From Bolinopsis microptera (lineage: Eukaryota; Ctenophora; Tentaculata; Lobata; Bolinopsidae): 64,000 bases of DNA. Positions 30,188 through 45,219 of this stretch are shown here, one piece after another. How positions within the stretch are numbered: the stretch's first letter is position 1; every line of letters begins with the position of its first letter. Made by a program: the position numbers and the translations under genes. The notes below the pieces were generated by a model. That model was given only the letters and a program-made list of their open reading frames with translations, searched no databases and had not been told where the DNA came from. The DNA lies in assembly GCF_026151205.1 (NCBI RefSeq), contig NC_087074.1:1364001-1428000 (forward strand), given 5' to 3'.

Positions 30188-33100
30188 GACCTGTCCTCTA
30201 AATGTACAAGAAACCTAGCAGTGTACGACAAGGATGAGACCAGACAGTGTAAAATGCACAAGAAGAACCATTGACACGCTCACCGAGCTAGTCCTCCTTC
30301 CACCAACATCCAGCACTTCCGTCAGGTAGACCCTGGGTTAATTAGGTAATTAGGGGTACTTAGTAGTAGTAGTAGAAGTAAGTAAGTGGTAGTAATTTAG
30401 TAGTATTAGGGTTTGTAAAGGGGGGTTTACACTCTTACTGAGCTAGTAATCTCCACTCCAACATCCCTGCACTTCAGTCAGGTAGGACCCTGGGGTAATT
30501 AGGTAATTAGGCGATTTAGTGGGTAATTAGTTTTATTATAAGGGGGTTATTCAGGGGAAAGGAAGGTTTTGTGGTCACTTGACCGGAAATTTAGTCCGTT
30601 TTACTTGGAAGTCTAAATAACACGTTGTTGTAAATGTTTACTGCTTCATATTTCTCCCTTTATGGGTGGTCGAGGGATTTGTCCAGAAAATCCTCTCATA
30701 AAAACTTTTTAATCATTACTTGCTTTTTAATTTACATGGAATCAATAGTTATTAAGTATACATTAAGTTTACATAATATACATCGCATAATTTGTATCCT
30801 TCATCTGTAAATTTTTTTTGTCCATTTTCTTTCGCATACCAAGCTCAGAAGCTCACCAGACAACCATCTGAGTTTTTGCTTTGATACTAAATCCCATCCC
30901 ATAATGTTCCTACTTAGCCCTTGTCACGATTCGTTAATATTCCTAATAAAAGATATCTAGGTATTGGCCAGCGTGTTTCAGCCCCATTTCATGATGTAAT
31001 TCCCCGATATACTTTCTGAGCTTCTGTTTTGGTATAACCCCCCTCGTAGAGCAGTCACGGACCCTCGTAAAAAGCAGTCACGTGACCTCGAGGGAGCAGT
31101 CACGTGGACTCGTAGAGCAGTCACGTGACCTCGTAAGCATTCCCACGTGACCGCGTGAGCAAGTCACGTGACCTCGTAGAGCGTCACGTGACCTCGAAGA
31201 GCAGTCACGTGACCTCGTGACCCACTCCAGAAGTATCTTTCATTAACTCAGTCACGTAACCCTAACCAGCATCCTCCCTTAATTCAGAACCCTGTAAGCC
31301 CACGCCACACCTAAACTCCAATTAATCACGTACCCGCTAAAAACCACATGCAGCTTAAGTACTCCACAAGGCACGTGCCGCTCACAAACATCGTGACTGC
31401 TCAGACTCTGAACCCTCTCTCTCACCAGTCACCTCTCACCACTAGTTTTTCCATCAAAACCTACACCTTGTTCTCTCTCCTTCCTGGGCTTGATTATTAG
31501 CAATCGGCCTCCTTTAAATTCATATTTTAATGAGTGCTCTGCTCGGAGATCATCCTTATTAGATCTAATAATGATAATAAATTTGCATATGTGTGTAATC
31601 TGTCTTGTGTGTGTTATTGCTTGCCACTGTAATTTACGTGCTGTAATTTAAATTATGCCAATAATCCCTCACAATCACTGATTGAACAGATCTTGTATAG
31701 TATAATACTGCAGATAATTATATAACCATAATCTGTCCTCATAAAACCTGGCACATTATCCGAGTAGAATTGCCGGTATTGGGCAAGCAAAGTGAGCTTT
31801 AGAGCTAGCCGCGAGACAGTTTTTCAATTATGAGCCCGTGCCTATATCCTATAAAACATTTCGAATATTTGAGCTCCGGCTACATTTCCTTTAGTTCTAA
31901 CACTGTTGTTTACGTCTACTAATTAGGACTCGACACTGTACTGTGGTACATGGTGTACTGTGTACTGTGGGAAACTGTGTCTGTGTGTACTGTGTACTGT
32001 GTACTGTGTACTGTGTCCTGAGCACTTGTGTACTGTGTTTATCGGGTGTCTGTACTTGAGGGGGGGTATATGTACTGTGTACTGTTTACTGTGCACTGTG
32101 TACTGTGTACTGGGGTGGCACTGTGCACTGTATACTGTGTACTGTGTACTGTGCACTGGGTACTGTGTACTGTGTAGTGTACGTGTACTGTGTACTGTGT
32201 ACTGTGCACTGTGTACTTTGTACTATTACTGTGTACTTGTACTGTGTAACTGTGTACTGTTAAAGGTGCACTGTGTACTGTTGACTGTCACTGTTACTGT
32301 AGCACAAAAATATAGTTCCTACTCTTCTTTTAAATTGCATAATTTATTGTTAAAAAAATAAATGAACATTCTCGAAGGATTATATTCTTTAAAAAAATGT
32401 TCGCTCCCAATAATGAAATATTTGATTTACTTGAAGCTGGTGATAACAGGCCCATGAAAACTGGTTACCTGATCATGTTTTTCCGGCACTAAACACAGTA
32501 TCATACAATATAACATGTTAGCTGGTACTAAGTGTTGTAACTGTATGCACAGAGCTTTTAGCCCAATTTTTAAAATTGCTTCTCGAATAGCAGTTTTCCT
32601 ATAAGACAAAGAAATTTAATGACAAATGACTTGTTTCGTTACGTTTAATGAGCTTTGTTTTATTCAGTAGTGTGTACTAAACAGTTTGTCGGTTTCTGTT
32701 TCTGTTTTTATATTATCTTTTGCAATGAAATTGTGGGATTTTGTCAAAAAGCTCTCTCATCAAAACTTCCTAAAAAAGTACTTAGCTCCCAATTTTTGCA
32801 GCTCACATTTTTGTTTGTTTTCATTGTGTAGACAGTTGAAGGTTTGAGTTTGGGGGAAGTGAAGAACAACAATGGTTTTTTCCCTCAGACTCCATAGCTG
32901 AGAGGCTACTCCTGAACAACAGAACTGGAAGAAGATCAACACTTGTGTTTTGCAGCTATCCAGAGTTTTGAGAAACTTCTGTGATCTCCTCCGGATCCAG
33001 TGATAACTTCCCTATGTTTTATCCGAACGAAACGGCCGTCCCTTAACGTGATCTCACCAGATTTACATAGCGAGGCTTTACGGCAAATTTTCCCGCCCAC

Positions 33101-33295
33101 TGATACCATGCGAAGTTAGCTTTCCTGGCCAAGGCAGAGACTCACTTACAAGAAGGCGCTGGAGTACTACGACACCACACTGGGACCAGTGCAAGGGAAA
33201 TGGATCCCGAAGGAAGGAGATTGATGTGGCGAGGGGAAATGGGCTCACTTCCTGCCCGTAAGATTGGAAAAGAAGATCAGGGCCATACATGAAGA
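30188..33295 (+). pseudogene. KIFBP: frameshifted mirror copy of KIFBP 3' exons
   Basis: Equivalents of the left-arm exons at 30188-30325 and about 32826-33295, each with several small insertions and deletions. The acceptor TTTCAG and GTAG donor are kept. Likely low-quality sequence rather than genuine decay. Confidence 0.75.
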
Positions 33296-36200
33296 AGTGG
33301 CAGAGATTTGAAATAACCGTGCTGGTCACCGTGTCCGCAGGTCCTTTAAGTGACCTTGATTTGTTAATTATTAATTGATTAATTACCGATTCGGTGGAGA
33401 GAATTGGATGAGCTATATGCAGATGACACCACTGCGCCTTACTTTTTCAATTAACTCAGTTGATTGGTCAACAATGGCTATGACGTTTGTTGTGATGTGT
33501 TGTGACGTTTGCTGGACGTTGCTGTGACGTTGCTGTGACGTTGCTGTGACGTTTGGCTATCCGTTCTGTGACGTTTGCTGTGACGTTGCTGGTGACGTTT
33601 GCTGTGACTTTGCTGTTGACGTTGCTGTGGACGTTTTATGTGACGTTGCTGTGACGTTTGCCGGTGACGTTTATGTGAAACGTTGCCTGTGTGCACTAAG
33701 ACTCGGTAATTTGTTTGCTTATATCTCGCTAATTATCTAATTACGATTAAGTAAAATGGTAACAATCGATTAAAGAAAACACAAATTATAACTTGAATTA
33801 AGATATTTGAACGTTCACATTATGACAAAATTTGTAGTATTTAAGAAGGAAAAATTTTTTTGCTCGGTGACTTATTGATTAATTAGTTATTTTAACTAAT
33901 TATAAATAGTATTTGTATTATTGGAACTCTTTAGTTTTTGATAATTTGAGTATTATTTGTTTATTACGTTGTGGTATTTTGTAGATTTTGCGAAAATTAT
34001 GAATTTTAATCAGTTTCAGAGAGTATATTAAATTTAAATTTCTACTTAAAATTAAGAAATATTAAGAGTTAAGGATAATAGCCATGAGAAATTATATGAC
34101 TGACCTTAATCGACTGATATTATATTTTGATTAATTTAAGAGCGCGATTTCTAGTTTTTACGTTATTTTCTCTGAATACGCTTTTCTTGGCTGAGGTTGC
34201 GTGATCATTGTGCAGGGAATTGAAACCAACAAATTTTGTAAAGAAGATCATAATTTAATATTCGCACATAATTTGACTCTGTTTGATTCTCACGTCAGTA
34301 ACCTTACGACCAAGTAAATACATTGCTGCAAGGTACCACACTACTCAACATACTTTTTACACTGAGTAATGAGTATTCCTATTTCTACCTCTCATATTTG
34401 CAACTTTGTTTCAGCTCTGTGGTCACATGAAACCGGTCTCGTCCACGATTGGTAGCCTAGGTAGCACATGACAACCTGTTGTGGTGTTTTTGAACGTTCT
34501 AGAAAAACTCCATCAACACAAACTCTCCTTTCTGCGGAAATCTTAACTGATAGTTACCAGGAGTGTGACCACTAAAGTGACAATGTTATAGTTCACAATA
34601 ATTGATAGGACCACGCCCGCATACAGTATGTGTGAGGCTTAGTTTACGTCCATCGAACCATTTATTTGAGCATCTGTAGCGAATCACCTCTGCAGCTTGT
34701 AAGTAGAACACCGCAGTCTGCTGTGAATGCAACGAAAATGCCCGAGCCCACATCTCCGTCAGGAATGGTAGAAATGATAGCTCACTTCTGTTGTTGTGCA
34801 TGTAACTGTTAACAATTCAAGTTTCTCGTCCCTGTTTTGATGATCGCCCGGCTTTGTGGTCCACAAAAATATTACCTGGTTTATAAGATGGGCCGGTTAC
34901 ACTAGTAGACATGTAATTATTGTTAAGTGACACGTTTCTTGAACTGTAATATTGATATTCGTACGTGTATGAACTGAAAAAGCCTGCCAGTACATAATAC
35001 AGAATACAACAATGCTTGCGGAGTAAGTGACGTTTCTACAACGAATGTCTATATAACCACCAGATTGAATTGATTTCGAGCACCGTGATCTCGTGATGCT
35101 GGATGTTTATGGTTTGCTGTCCGTTACCCTCTGTCCCCTCTCTTTCTGCCTTTTTTCTTACCCAACGGTTAATATATACTGAAGGTCAAGTAAAAAGAGA
35201 ATGATTGTATACTATATTGTTTGATTTGTTGATATTTGATTGTGTTTGATTTGTTGAATATTTGAGTGCTGCATAGACATCCTTCAGGTCCCCTTAGTCT
35301 TCATCTTAAAAAACAAGGCCCCTCAAATTGCTAGCGTGAGTATTGTCTTGTGTATTACACGCCCCATACTTTAAACAAACGTTTTTCTTTTACTTTTGGT
35401 TTCAAATCCCCTGAAATAACCAATGATGAACTTCAGCCGCCAGTGTGTGCCGTGGGTCCGATTTAGGCTACTCTAAATTGCCATTAAAATATCAGTTTTT
35501 AAAAGAATAGGTTATTACAGAGGTCCTTTCTGAAATCCTCCCCAGTCCTTTACTCTCTCCAACTAAATACTTTTACATTTTTGTTAGTTTTATATAACTA
35601 CTAACTATGGCGCCTGTTGTAATAAAGTAGAACTAAGGCCATCACTGCATTAGTTTTTTCTGATCTATGCGGGTTTTGTGACGATCTGGTTGCGTAAACT
35701 GAATGAGGAGATGAACCTTATCTGACGCGTGACTGTGGAATCAACCAGTGTGGATTAACCAGTGATTAACCAGTGATTAACCAGTGATAACCGGTGATTA
35801 ACCAGTGATTTAACCAGTGAATAACCAACTAGCTTTCAGCCAGTTACCATAGTTACCAATCAAAACCAGGAACCAACTATCACGTTCCAAATATGGTTTC
35901 AACCCCTCCCCTCGAGATCTATTGTTGAACATTTATACTTGATGCGTATTGTACTATATTTGTTGATATGTGAAGTTTAAATGTATTGATGTTTCGTTGC
36001 ACTGCTTTGACATTTTATAATAGTTTTTTTGAGTATTGTGTTTGTGTCAGCACTTTTTTCATGTATTACGTTGCTTTCAATCTCAGAGAAAGTTTGTAAT
36101 TATCTGTTGCCGAATACCCATTATATAATAGTTCCGTTGATTTATCTGATCAGACTATGTTACATGGTGTACCGCATAAAGTTGTGACTTAAATTACAGA

Positions 36201-36594
36201 TTAAGAGCGTCAACTTTACGGATTAAATTATCCCAGAAAATATTGACGCCGGCAACACAACGACCTACACATCAACAAAAATTACATATAAATACAATTA
36301 CATTATCATACAAATTAGGGGTCGTTCATCATATTCGTAATCCATTTTTTGGAACATTTTTTACGCCCCCCCCCCCCCCTCCCCCTCCGTAATCGGTTTT
36401 TACACATACTATTGTGGTCAAAATTACACTACGTTAATCATTCGGAACCCCCCCCCCCCCTTATGCATTATCAACATTGCGAGGCTGGATCTCAAAAAGT
36501 CCACATACAATGTATAATACGCTTCTCAGTGAAACTAACCGTTATATGTTGTAGAAGCAGCAAGCTCGCCATGTAACAATCCCTGTAAATTGTT

Positions 36595-37580
36595 ATGAGG
36601 TAATTCAGATATAAGGCACGGGACCAGCTGTGACCACGTGACCAGCAGTGATTCCGAGGGAGATGAGCAGCAGACCTCGCGGTCCGCTTGTAGCTGTTTG
36701 TTCACACTGTTACGCCAAACTGGACCCTGAAACGTCCGCCCCCTTCTGATTGGACAACCTGGCCTGTTGTGTAATGAATCAGCGCCCACTGCGCACGAAT
36801 CAGCGCCCCCTGTGTATCAGTCCACACCTCCAGTTATTGGATATGATCTGTCCCACTACCCCACCGTACCACCTCCAGGGTGTGATCTGTCCCACTACCC
36901 CACCGTAACCACCTCCAGTTTTACCCCCTTCCACCTAACGAGTTCCCCATGCGACCATCATAACACAGCCCCCGCTTCAGAATAATAACCAATTGTCTCA
37001 ATGTTATCCGACAACAGACAGCACAGTAGTCCACCACCCCTGATATCATGTGTCCGTTATATGTAGATCTGAACCTGGCTCTGAAAGATAATATCTCCCT
37101 GTTACATGTGCTGGTTCTCTACAGTATGTTCATCAGAGTTGCCTCCTGAAATGGCTTTAAAGCGTACGACTGTGTCAACAAGCATCACTGGTGAGCTGTG
37201 GTAACGTACGAGTTTAAACTGAAGCCGAAGCCGTGATGGAGTAGGCGTAAGCCGCGCTGTCCGGTTGACAGAGCAACGCCGCGCCACTGTCCCCTCCGTT
37301 GTCATATGTTCCTGGCTGTGCTCATCGTGTTATGGGTCCCTAGTAACGAAACCTTGTTCAGAACATTCAGGTTAACAATATATACATGAACTGGGGATCC
37401 TGGACCAAGTTATTGTTCATTGTGTTCGGTTTGTGCATCTGGCATACCAGTACCCCACACTAAAGTACTTCTTTTGAATTGCGGGAAAGTAACCAATTGT
37501 GTTGTGGGGGAGGAAGGGGAGGAGCAGACGGCTGGAGACTGGTAAACTTAACGAGTCAAGCACGCAGGTGGGAGAAGTGA
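36595..37580 (+). pseudogene. frameshifted mirror copy of the MARCH-type gene
   Basis: Matches 20951-22072 in reverse with many indels. One 60-bp repeat unit instead of three, fewer DHVTSC-type repeats, and an altered Pro-rich segment (a CCCACTACCCCACCGTA block duplicated at about 36851-36906). RING-CH and transmembrane codons are recognisable but out of frame. Confidence 0.75.
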
Positions 37581-40500
37581 ACCTTGCTACTCCACTCATG
37601 TGCGGCGGGATGCGAAAGCACGCTGTGGGGATGGAGGTGGGTTAAGGGTGTTTGTGTGTGTGCCAGTCGGGTGACTACATAATGGAGGGGTGACGGAGCG
37701 CACGCCCCTCTCTCACAAGTGAGGGGTTGAACCCGCTCTCTCAGACTCACTCCTCGTCGAGAGCAAGTGAGACTAGAGCTATTCTCCCTAACTGTAGAAC
37801 TCCTACTCACATAAGTTTTAAACACTTGAGACACAAGTGAGACGACATATGAGATGTGATCATGTTTGAATTTAAGGTTGTTGCTGAACCATGGTGAAGA
37901 GACATCGTGGTCTTGGTGGTAGCACTGGTCAGTGAAAACAGATAATATAGTTTTCAGAAAAAATTAATGTTATTTGTGGTGCGATTGCCAGCAGATGATG
38001 CCCTCTGGGTGGATGTACAACGACAGTTTTCTATTGGGATTTTGTGTTGTTGTTATCTGTTTTTGAGGCTGTTATGGCGGCTTATATTTGATTGTAGATA
38101 ATGAATGAATGGTTTTTGAAAACCTGTTTTTTTGAGATGTGTTTTAAAAAAGAAATTTTACAGTCGCTCATGGATCGTTATAATTTAGATTATTTTGCCA
38201 CAAGCTTTTTTAATTGGAACAAGAAAACCCGTGTTAAATATGATTTTTCAAACAAGCTTTAACGAACTGCAACTTTTTAAATTGCTAATTAATTTAAACC
38301 TTGAAAAGTTGTATAGGAAAAGAATTTAACTTCAATATCAACTATTGGAAAGATCCTACTCCAAAAAAGATGTGATGAACTATGATAATATTATAATTCC
38401 AAATACTGTTTTTTTTCTTTTTATTTTTAGTACAAAGTAACATTGGTTTAAAACAGGAAAGGACAGAACTATTTTGATTTTGTGCATAGATTGTACATTA
38501 ATCTCGCCATTATAGTTGGGTTAAGCGTTTCTAACCAATTTTTGAGAGCAATTTATTTTCAAGTTTGCGTCTCTTTCAAAGTTTATAGGTGGTAGCCTGC
38601 TGTAGAGCATGATGGAGTTGTGCGAATGTCGTTAAGTAAATTCGCGGTCTGCTCTGGTCATACACCTACGTTTTTACCCTTTGTTTACTTGTCAAAAACA
38701 CACCATGGGAGGTGTATAGTGGTTGCAGTAACGTTGAGTATTCATAATTAACTTTGAAATCCGGGACAAGACACTGAAGTTTTCTGATCCAAAAAAGTTT
38801 ATGAAAATGTACAATAAGCTATTATTCAATAGCATAATATGAATTGGTATGAACTAGATGATATGTACATATTATACAACTAAAATATGTGTTCTCCTGA
38901 AAATAAACCATTCTATTTGTCCGCTGTCCCGTACAGGATTATTTATCCGAATTTGTCAATAATTGGATATTAATTTTTTGAAACTCACAAATAATATTTA
39001 CATGTGATATATAATGTCTTTGTGGTTACTGCTTATTTGTGCAAGTATTTATTAAAAAAATCGGAATTAAACTCCTGGTCGAACTACAAAAAATTTTGCT
39101 AGAAATCAAACTTCTGGGGGGGTGGGGTGGGGTCTCAAAATGCAAATATTAAAATCAAAAGGTTGATGTAACCGAAATTGTTTCACACATTTTAAACGTT
39201 AAGGCGCTGAGTAGAGAATCTGCAGTTTCTGTTCAAACTTTTAAGTCCTCTTCACCACCTTTCCAACGGAATCGTCTGACTCTCCGTGGCTTTCCGTCTT
39301 TTAACTCGAATATTTACACAGGCAACGAATGTTTTCGAAGAGCCAACCGTCAAAAGCAAAAATAAAATTAGTTTGGCTATCAGGGTGCACTGATATCACC
39401 AGGTTTATATCCGCGGCCACCTTGTAGCCACACTAGGGAGAGCAAAATACCGGACCGACAGGTATTAACTCTTTACTATTCACATGTATAATTATACATA
39501 TGGGATAATACATATTGGCGTACGAATCCTAAATAGTAAACTGTCTTTCGGTTTTACTAAATTGGCAAGAATACCGCTGAAAGGGTTCCTTCGCACTCGT
39601 TCACGGAACGCGCGAATAAGAACGTTTGTGTAACAAGTGTTTCCGATTTTCGCGCAGAAACCTGATGCGCGACACACGCGCGCTAATCGGCAATTAATGA
39701 TAAGCACGATCGTGTACAAACATGGCCTCTAAAATGTGAACCTTTCCTGTAGACCCCTAATTGATACATTTTGAGCCGGAAGTTAACCATTAATCCTAGG
39801 AAGTTATTCTCTACGCAGCTCTTGATCTTTGCTGTATTGGTGTCGGTGGTTTGCTTTTAACAAAGTTTAGCAATAACTAGCACTAAACATTTGAACGACC
39901 GAGTATTTTTCAAGGAAATAGAATATAGAATGGGGAAGCGAAAAGGTATTGTTAATCCTCATCTACGAATAAGGACTCCTTACACTAGATTCGCTATGAC
40001 TTTGGGCCTGCTACAAGGTTAGGTTCAATCAATTGTAGAAACTACATTTTAAAACTAAATTGTCCTCCTGACATGGTTTGGTTCAACTCTCAACTGATGA
40101 AGGTCACTAAATACTCGAATGTAACTCTTGGACATATCCTGTTCAGGCTTACGGACATCACAAGGCTGTTATTTCGAAACCTCGGTTTTGACCGAAACAG
40201 AGAGGGAAGATTCTGTTCGAGTTTTTTGAAGAATCTAAAGCCGAAACACAACACTGGATAATATTAAGAGACCGTAACCTATCAGTCTGCAGTCCTTCCG
40301 CTCGGAGTGCTCTAATTTGACTTGCTTAAAGGATACAAAACCATTCCTTGGTATCCCGACTCTACAGACTCTCGCTCTGCTCTGCGCCCCGCTCCGTCTT
40401 ATAGAGTCCTGGCGCGTCGGGAGTGCAGTGAAGTCCAGGGAGTCACTGTGGCTACAAGAGTCCCAGAAGCGAGATCTATGGCGACAGCCCTGTAACACTA

Positions 40501-40977
40501 CTAAACTGACTCTCACGCGGTGTATCGTTCCTACTTTGTGCACCACTGGAACCCTTAATCTACATCCCTCCCGGTTCCCAATAAGATGATGAGGTGGACA
40601 TTTTACCTGATCCTGATCATAAAAAAAAAAAAAAAAGAAAGAAAAAATTGTGCCTTTCTTCCGGCCAGGTATTTATATTGTAATTCAAGTCACAAAGTTA
40701 TGTAATTATACGTACGACGGTTGTTTAGCACGATAGAACAGTTTAAACAAATATAGGGACTGTACAAATCAGCTAGTTCCATTTAGTCCCAAATAGCAAT
40801 TTCCCGCTAGATACATTTGTAATTGTAACACGGTTGTCCGTCAAATTCAACAATTGTTTTTAGTAATCCTGGCCAACGAAAATGAAAGAACATATGATTC
40901 TTTTGTCAAAAATGATAAATCAGAATAAGATATTAATGCCTACAAGCTTTATTAGGTGTGTATTTTTCTTCATCTCC

Positions 40978-41845
40978 TATTCGTCCCTGATTTTCACACC
41001 GTCACCATGAGACACGGATGTACCTCGCGGTTTTGGATGTTTTTTTTGTTACTACCAACTCCCTGACATTACGGGACACATGACCTGACATGAGGCAGTG
41101 TTCCGTAGTACACCAGATATGAGCCCCTGTTCATCACAGCTTACATTAGCAAACGCTCACACTCCCAATGATAACGTTGCTTCGGTTTGGGAAAGTCTCC
41201 TTATCGTCCTTTGTCGTCAGCTCTGGGGCGTCCCTCTTACATCTTTGCCGTGAAGATCTAAGACGTCCTCTCTTCAATTTCATCCTCTCACTAGTTTTTG
41301 GAACGTCTCTATTACCAACCTTTAGGTCACACTTAAACAGCAGTTTACGGTGATGTTCGCACTTAAAAAGGAGTTTAAGTTGCAACTCAACAAATGGTAT
41401 TCCCACGAAATTCTCTTTTAAAGTGTCACCCTTAATTTTTAAGGTGTCACACTAAAAATCCCTCAAAATTTGGTATTTACCAAATTGAGTCATACTTATT
41501 AAACCTTGTCTTTCAAAGGTTTGGGACGTTTTCACAACGAATCATTTGCTGATATCTCCTCAGACAGTGTCCTTCAAAGAGAATCAAAATCTGTTACTTG
41601 AGCTCTGAACCCTCCTCTCCCTTCTCTACTTTATACAGAATGCCCTCAATTCTATGAGAGGTTTTTCATTCCGATCACTCTGAACTTGAAGACATAGGGC
41701 TCGCTCTGATTGGCTCGGTGGAAGGTTCTTACAAAGATTGCTGTAACATTGATGCGGAGATTTTGGTTTTTATGTCGTTTCCATCACGCGGGCGGGCCCG
41801 GGCGGGTGCAAGTGCAAACAAGGCAAACACAAGAAAGTATTTCAT
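40978..41845 (-). pseudogene. frameshifted mirror copy of the secreted precursor
   Basis: Counterpart of 16256-17104. Signal-peptide codons near 41790-41845 and the dibasic region near 41200-41320 are recognisable, but several indels break the frame. Confidence 0.7.
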
Positions 41846-44800
41846 CTTGAGTTGATTCGCATTTTGGTGATTATCTAGAATCATGAGGCCAGGATCAAAT
41901 GAAAATTCAGAATGAAATTAATAACGTTTATGACTTGATAGAAACTCCCATCTTTCAAAAATTTGCTCCTTCATAAACAATTTTTTTGCTCCAATCATAA
42001 AAATATTGTGTACTACAATCCCAAACATTATCCTTGAATCACCCTGATAACTTTATACCACCTTCAGTTTCTCTGTTGAAAGGTTTTATTGTTTAGGGCG
42101 TAAAACAATAAACCCTTTCAAACATTTTTCACCACAATCACAATGTTGAATATTTTAACAGTGATCGACACTGAAATGTAAAAATCCGAAAACATATTTG
42201 AGAACAGATTTTCATGTTACTTTACATTTACCTTCCAGAAGCAACTAGGATCAGACCGCGGTATGCCCTTTAAAAAAATCCTATATAGTCGATGGTGCTG
42301 TAATGTGTCGAGTAAGCATTATATGGAAAACTTTATAAAGGGATTATTGTTTTAGGGGCGTAGTCCTACAGACGATTTCACGCCAATCATTGTTGATAAT
42401 GCGCATCGAGAATCTGTTAGTTCTCCTTTGATTTACTCATCATCTTTTATCCACCTGCGTGAAACCTCCCACTTCTGGTACAGTTTAAAAAATGTCAACC
42501 TAAACTTTGTCTTTAACTTAAATTTGTAGTGAGGAGACACAGAAATAACATTTTTTATATACGTGCAACAAATTACTCAAAAGTTGAAGCCATAGCTAAA
42601 GATTAGAAAGCTTCTCCCAAGAAACAATGATAGCGGTACTTTCTGGGAATCTCTGACCGAGTTGTGGTAGTCGGACTGTGGATACAACCATTGGGTTTTA
42701 CTAAACATCCTGACCATTTTTATCCTGAATACAACCTCCCAAATATATTCAAACTCTACTGCTGACACTTACAAAAACTATTCAATATTAGCGAAAAGAG
42801 AAACGCTATTTTCGGACGTTAGGAGAGTGAGGACTCCTCAACAACATTTAAATAATTCCTCTGTAACGTCTCAATAAATGTAATAGGTGTGTAAATGTTT
42901 AATTAGTTTTAAATAAATATTTTTCTTCGCAGCACGGTTGATGTCAGGACCTCCCCAGGCTCCTACACCAGAGAGCGCCAGGGAAGGATAATCGGTTTTT
43001 ATGAGCAAAATTTATCAGTGAGAATGGGCCTTCCTTGCGATAGGTGACCTGAAGGAATACGTTTGGTCCTGTGGATTTGAATTTTAGTGGTATACACTCA
43101 AAAAGTATAAGAACATATTTAAAGAATGTACTATAAAATCGAGTGGAATTTGTTAAATAAAAATTAATATTTTTAACTGACCGGGTACCAGGTACCAATA
43201 AACATCTAGTTGTGTAACATCATGTGACCAGATCACGTGACACGATCATGTGACCAGGTGAGTTAACGCTGTGAAGCACCCATCCTTAATGCATCTGCCA
43301 TTATTATCTCTGAGGTTGCTGTCACTAATTATTAATGCTTGTGGGGAATTTGGCGGTAGCAAATGCCTGTTGAATTCTCCGTAACTCCTTGATTCGTGAT
43401 TATCAGCGATTATCATGATTTTCTACGAAAACTTGTCATAAATTTTGAATATTATTAAATTGATGATCCATATCCTTTCCTGAGGTCCTGAACACGCGAT
43501 GGGGTTTTAATAAATGTAATTGATCAAACAAATGTCGTAACAGAAAGGCCGATTCTTTTTCAGTAATCCCTATCGCCAAAATGATTAAATGGAATGAGGC
43601 ATATTATTCGAAAATAAAATGTTAGCCATTAGCCCGATCCACAAGGAAACATAAAACGAACACATTCTAAACTTGCCAATCACCCAGGAAGTACAGAAGA
43701 AAGACAGCTTGAAGAGAAGTCCCCACATTCCAGAGACAATGATAGCAGTACTTCTGGAACATGGCTTCCCTCTTCCTCCTGTAAGGATAGAATAGAGTCG
43801 GCTGTATAATATGCTATTCAAGATCTCTACAAGGTAGGGATTTTTCTAATTCTAATGGTAACTTAAGGTAACTGAGAAACTATGATAATGATAACGAGTT
43901 AATTAATTATAAAAACATCTAACGTTCATCTGTTTCAGTTTATGTGCTTTCTTAAATTTTTTCGAGTACTTTCTATTATATTACAAATACTTTGAATTAA
44001 TATTCCCCTAACATTGGCAGTGGTACAAGCAGAACCAGGGTTATTCCTGGGGACCTGGGGAATCTCCTGCAGTGGGGCAGACCCCGTCATAGCTACTCTA
44101 CGAACTAGTGTTCTAAATTCATGAGAAAGGAAACGGAACAATTTCAACCAATGTTTGCCTCAAAAACTGTTGTAAGTACTTTCCAAACTATCAATTATTG
44201 CTCCTCTCAGTTGTCACTATTTAGGAGATAAGTAAGTAACAATTTGTAATCATATTTAAAACATGAAGATTGAGGATTGCCTATGGTTAATTTAATCAAT
44301 TTTTGACGAGTCTAATCGCTAACCGGAACCATTTCTTTCAGATAAACCTTGACATGACGAGTGATCTTGTTGATCACGTTGATAAAGATATAATGAAGTA
44401 CGCGGACAACTTCATCTCCACGCCCGGTACCATCTCAACTCCTCACAGCCCACAATTTGTGCAATCTGACCAGCTGTCAAGTGGTTGTAGCAGTCTAGAT
44501 GGTGCAGTGACGAGCTCAACTCCTGAAAAAGCAGCTCCAGAGTGTGAAGCCAGTACACCTATTATCAAGATTCCGAGTGGTTGCCAGGGGAATAGAACAT
44601 ATCATACCATCCAACCCTGTTACACATCCTCCCCTAAACCTATTAATTTGTAAGTTTTGCCGTTTTTATAAATAAAATCATTTATTGACATGACTATGTT
44701 CTAACAGATGAAAATTGCACGATGACTGTGCCTTTTTCATGTGGTTTGAACCAGCTTGTTATTGATAGTAACTGCATGATCCCAGAAGTCCTGGTTCTGG

Positions 44801-45168
44801 AAACAGTCTCCACCCCTTGTCCCCACCACTCACCCCAGTATTGGCTGCTAAGCTGTCAGCTCCCAACTTTGTCCGACCTCCCCCTCCTCCACAACCTCCG
44901 TCCATGCTGTATTCTCTCTACGGTGAGTCTTCTCAATTTATGTTTACATTAGAAAGACTGGTTTGGTTTCCGTACAGATGAATCACATGTTTATAAGATA
45001 TTTTTCGTTTTTGTTTGGGTCTGTAAACATTTAAGCATATTCTTATAGACTAATATAATATAAAAATGCAAGAACCTTTGTATTCCATCATAGAAACACA
45101 ATATTCCGGTATTTCCCAAAATATCCATTTCTACATTTGAGATCCACAACAAAACGTTTCTCAACCAT

Positions 45169-45219
45169 TACAGGGATGGGAATATCTAATCTAATAACTG
45201 TTAAACTACAGGGATGGGG
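45169..45219 (+). repeat. duplicated 3' splice site of exon 8
   Basis: TTACAGGGATGGG occurs at about 45168-45180 and again as CTACAGGGATGGGG at about 45207-45220, giving two candidate acceptors. The left arm has one. Confidence 0.7.

Noticed and set aside
30188-41845. Treating the right-arm gene copies as evolved pseudogenes
   Set aside because: Indels are spread evenly over exons, introns and satellites and stop abruptly near 44 kb, which fits sequencing error better than gene decay. They are labelled pseudogene only because the sequence as given is broken.
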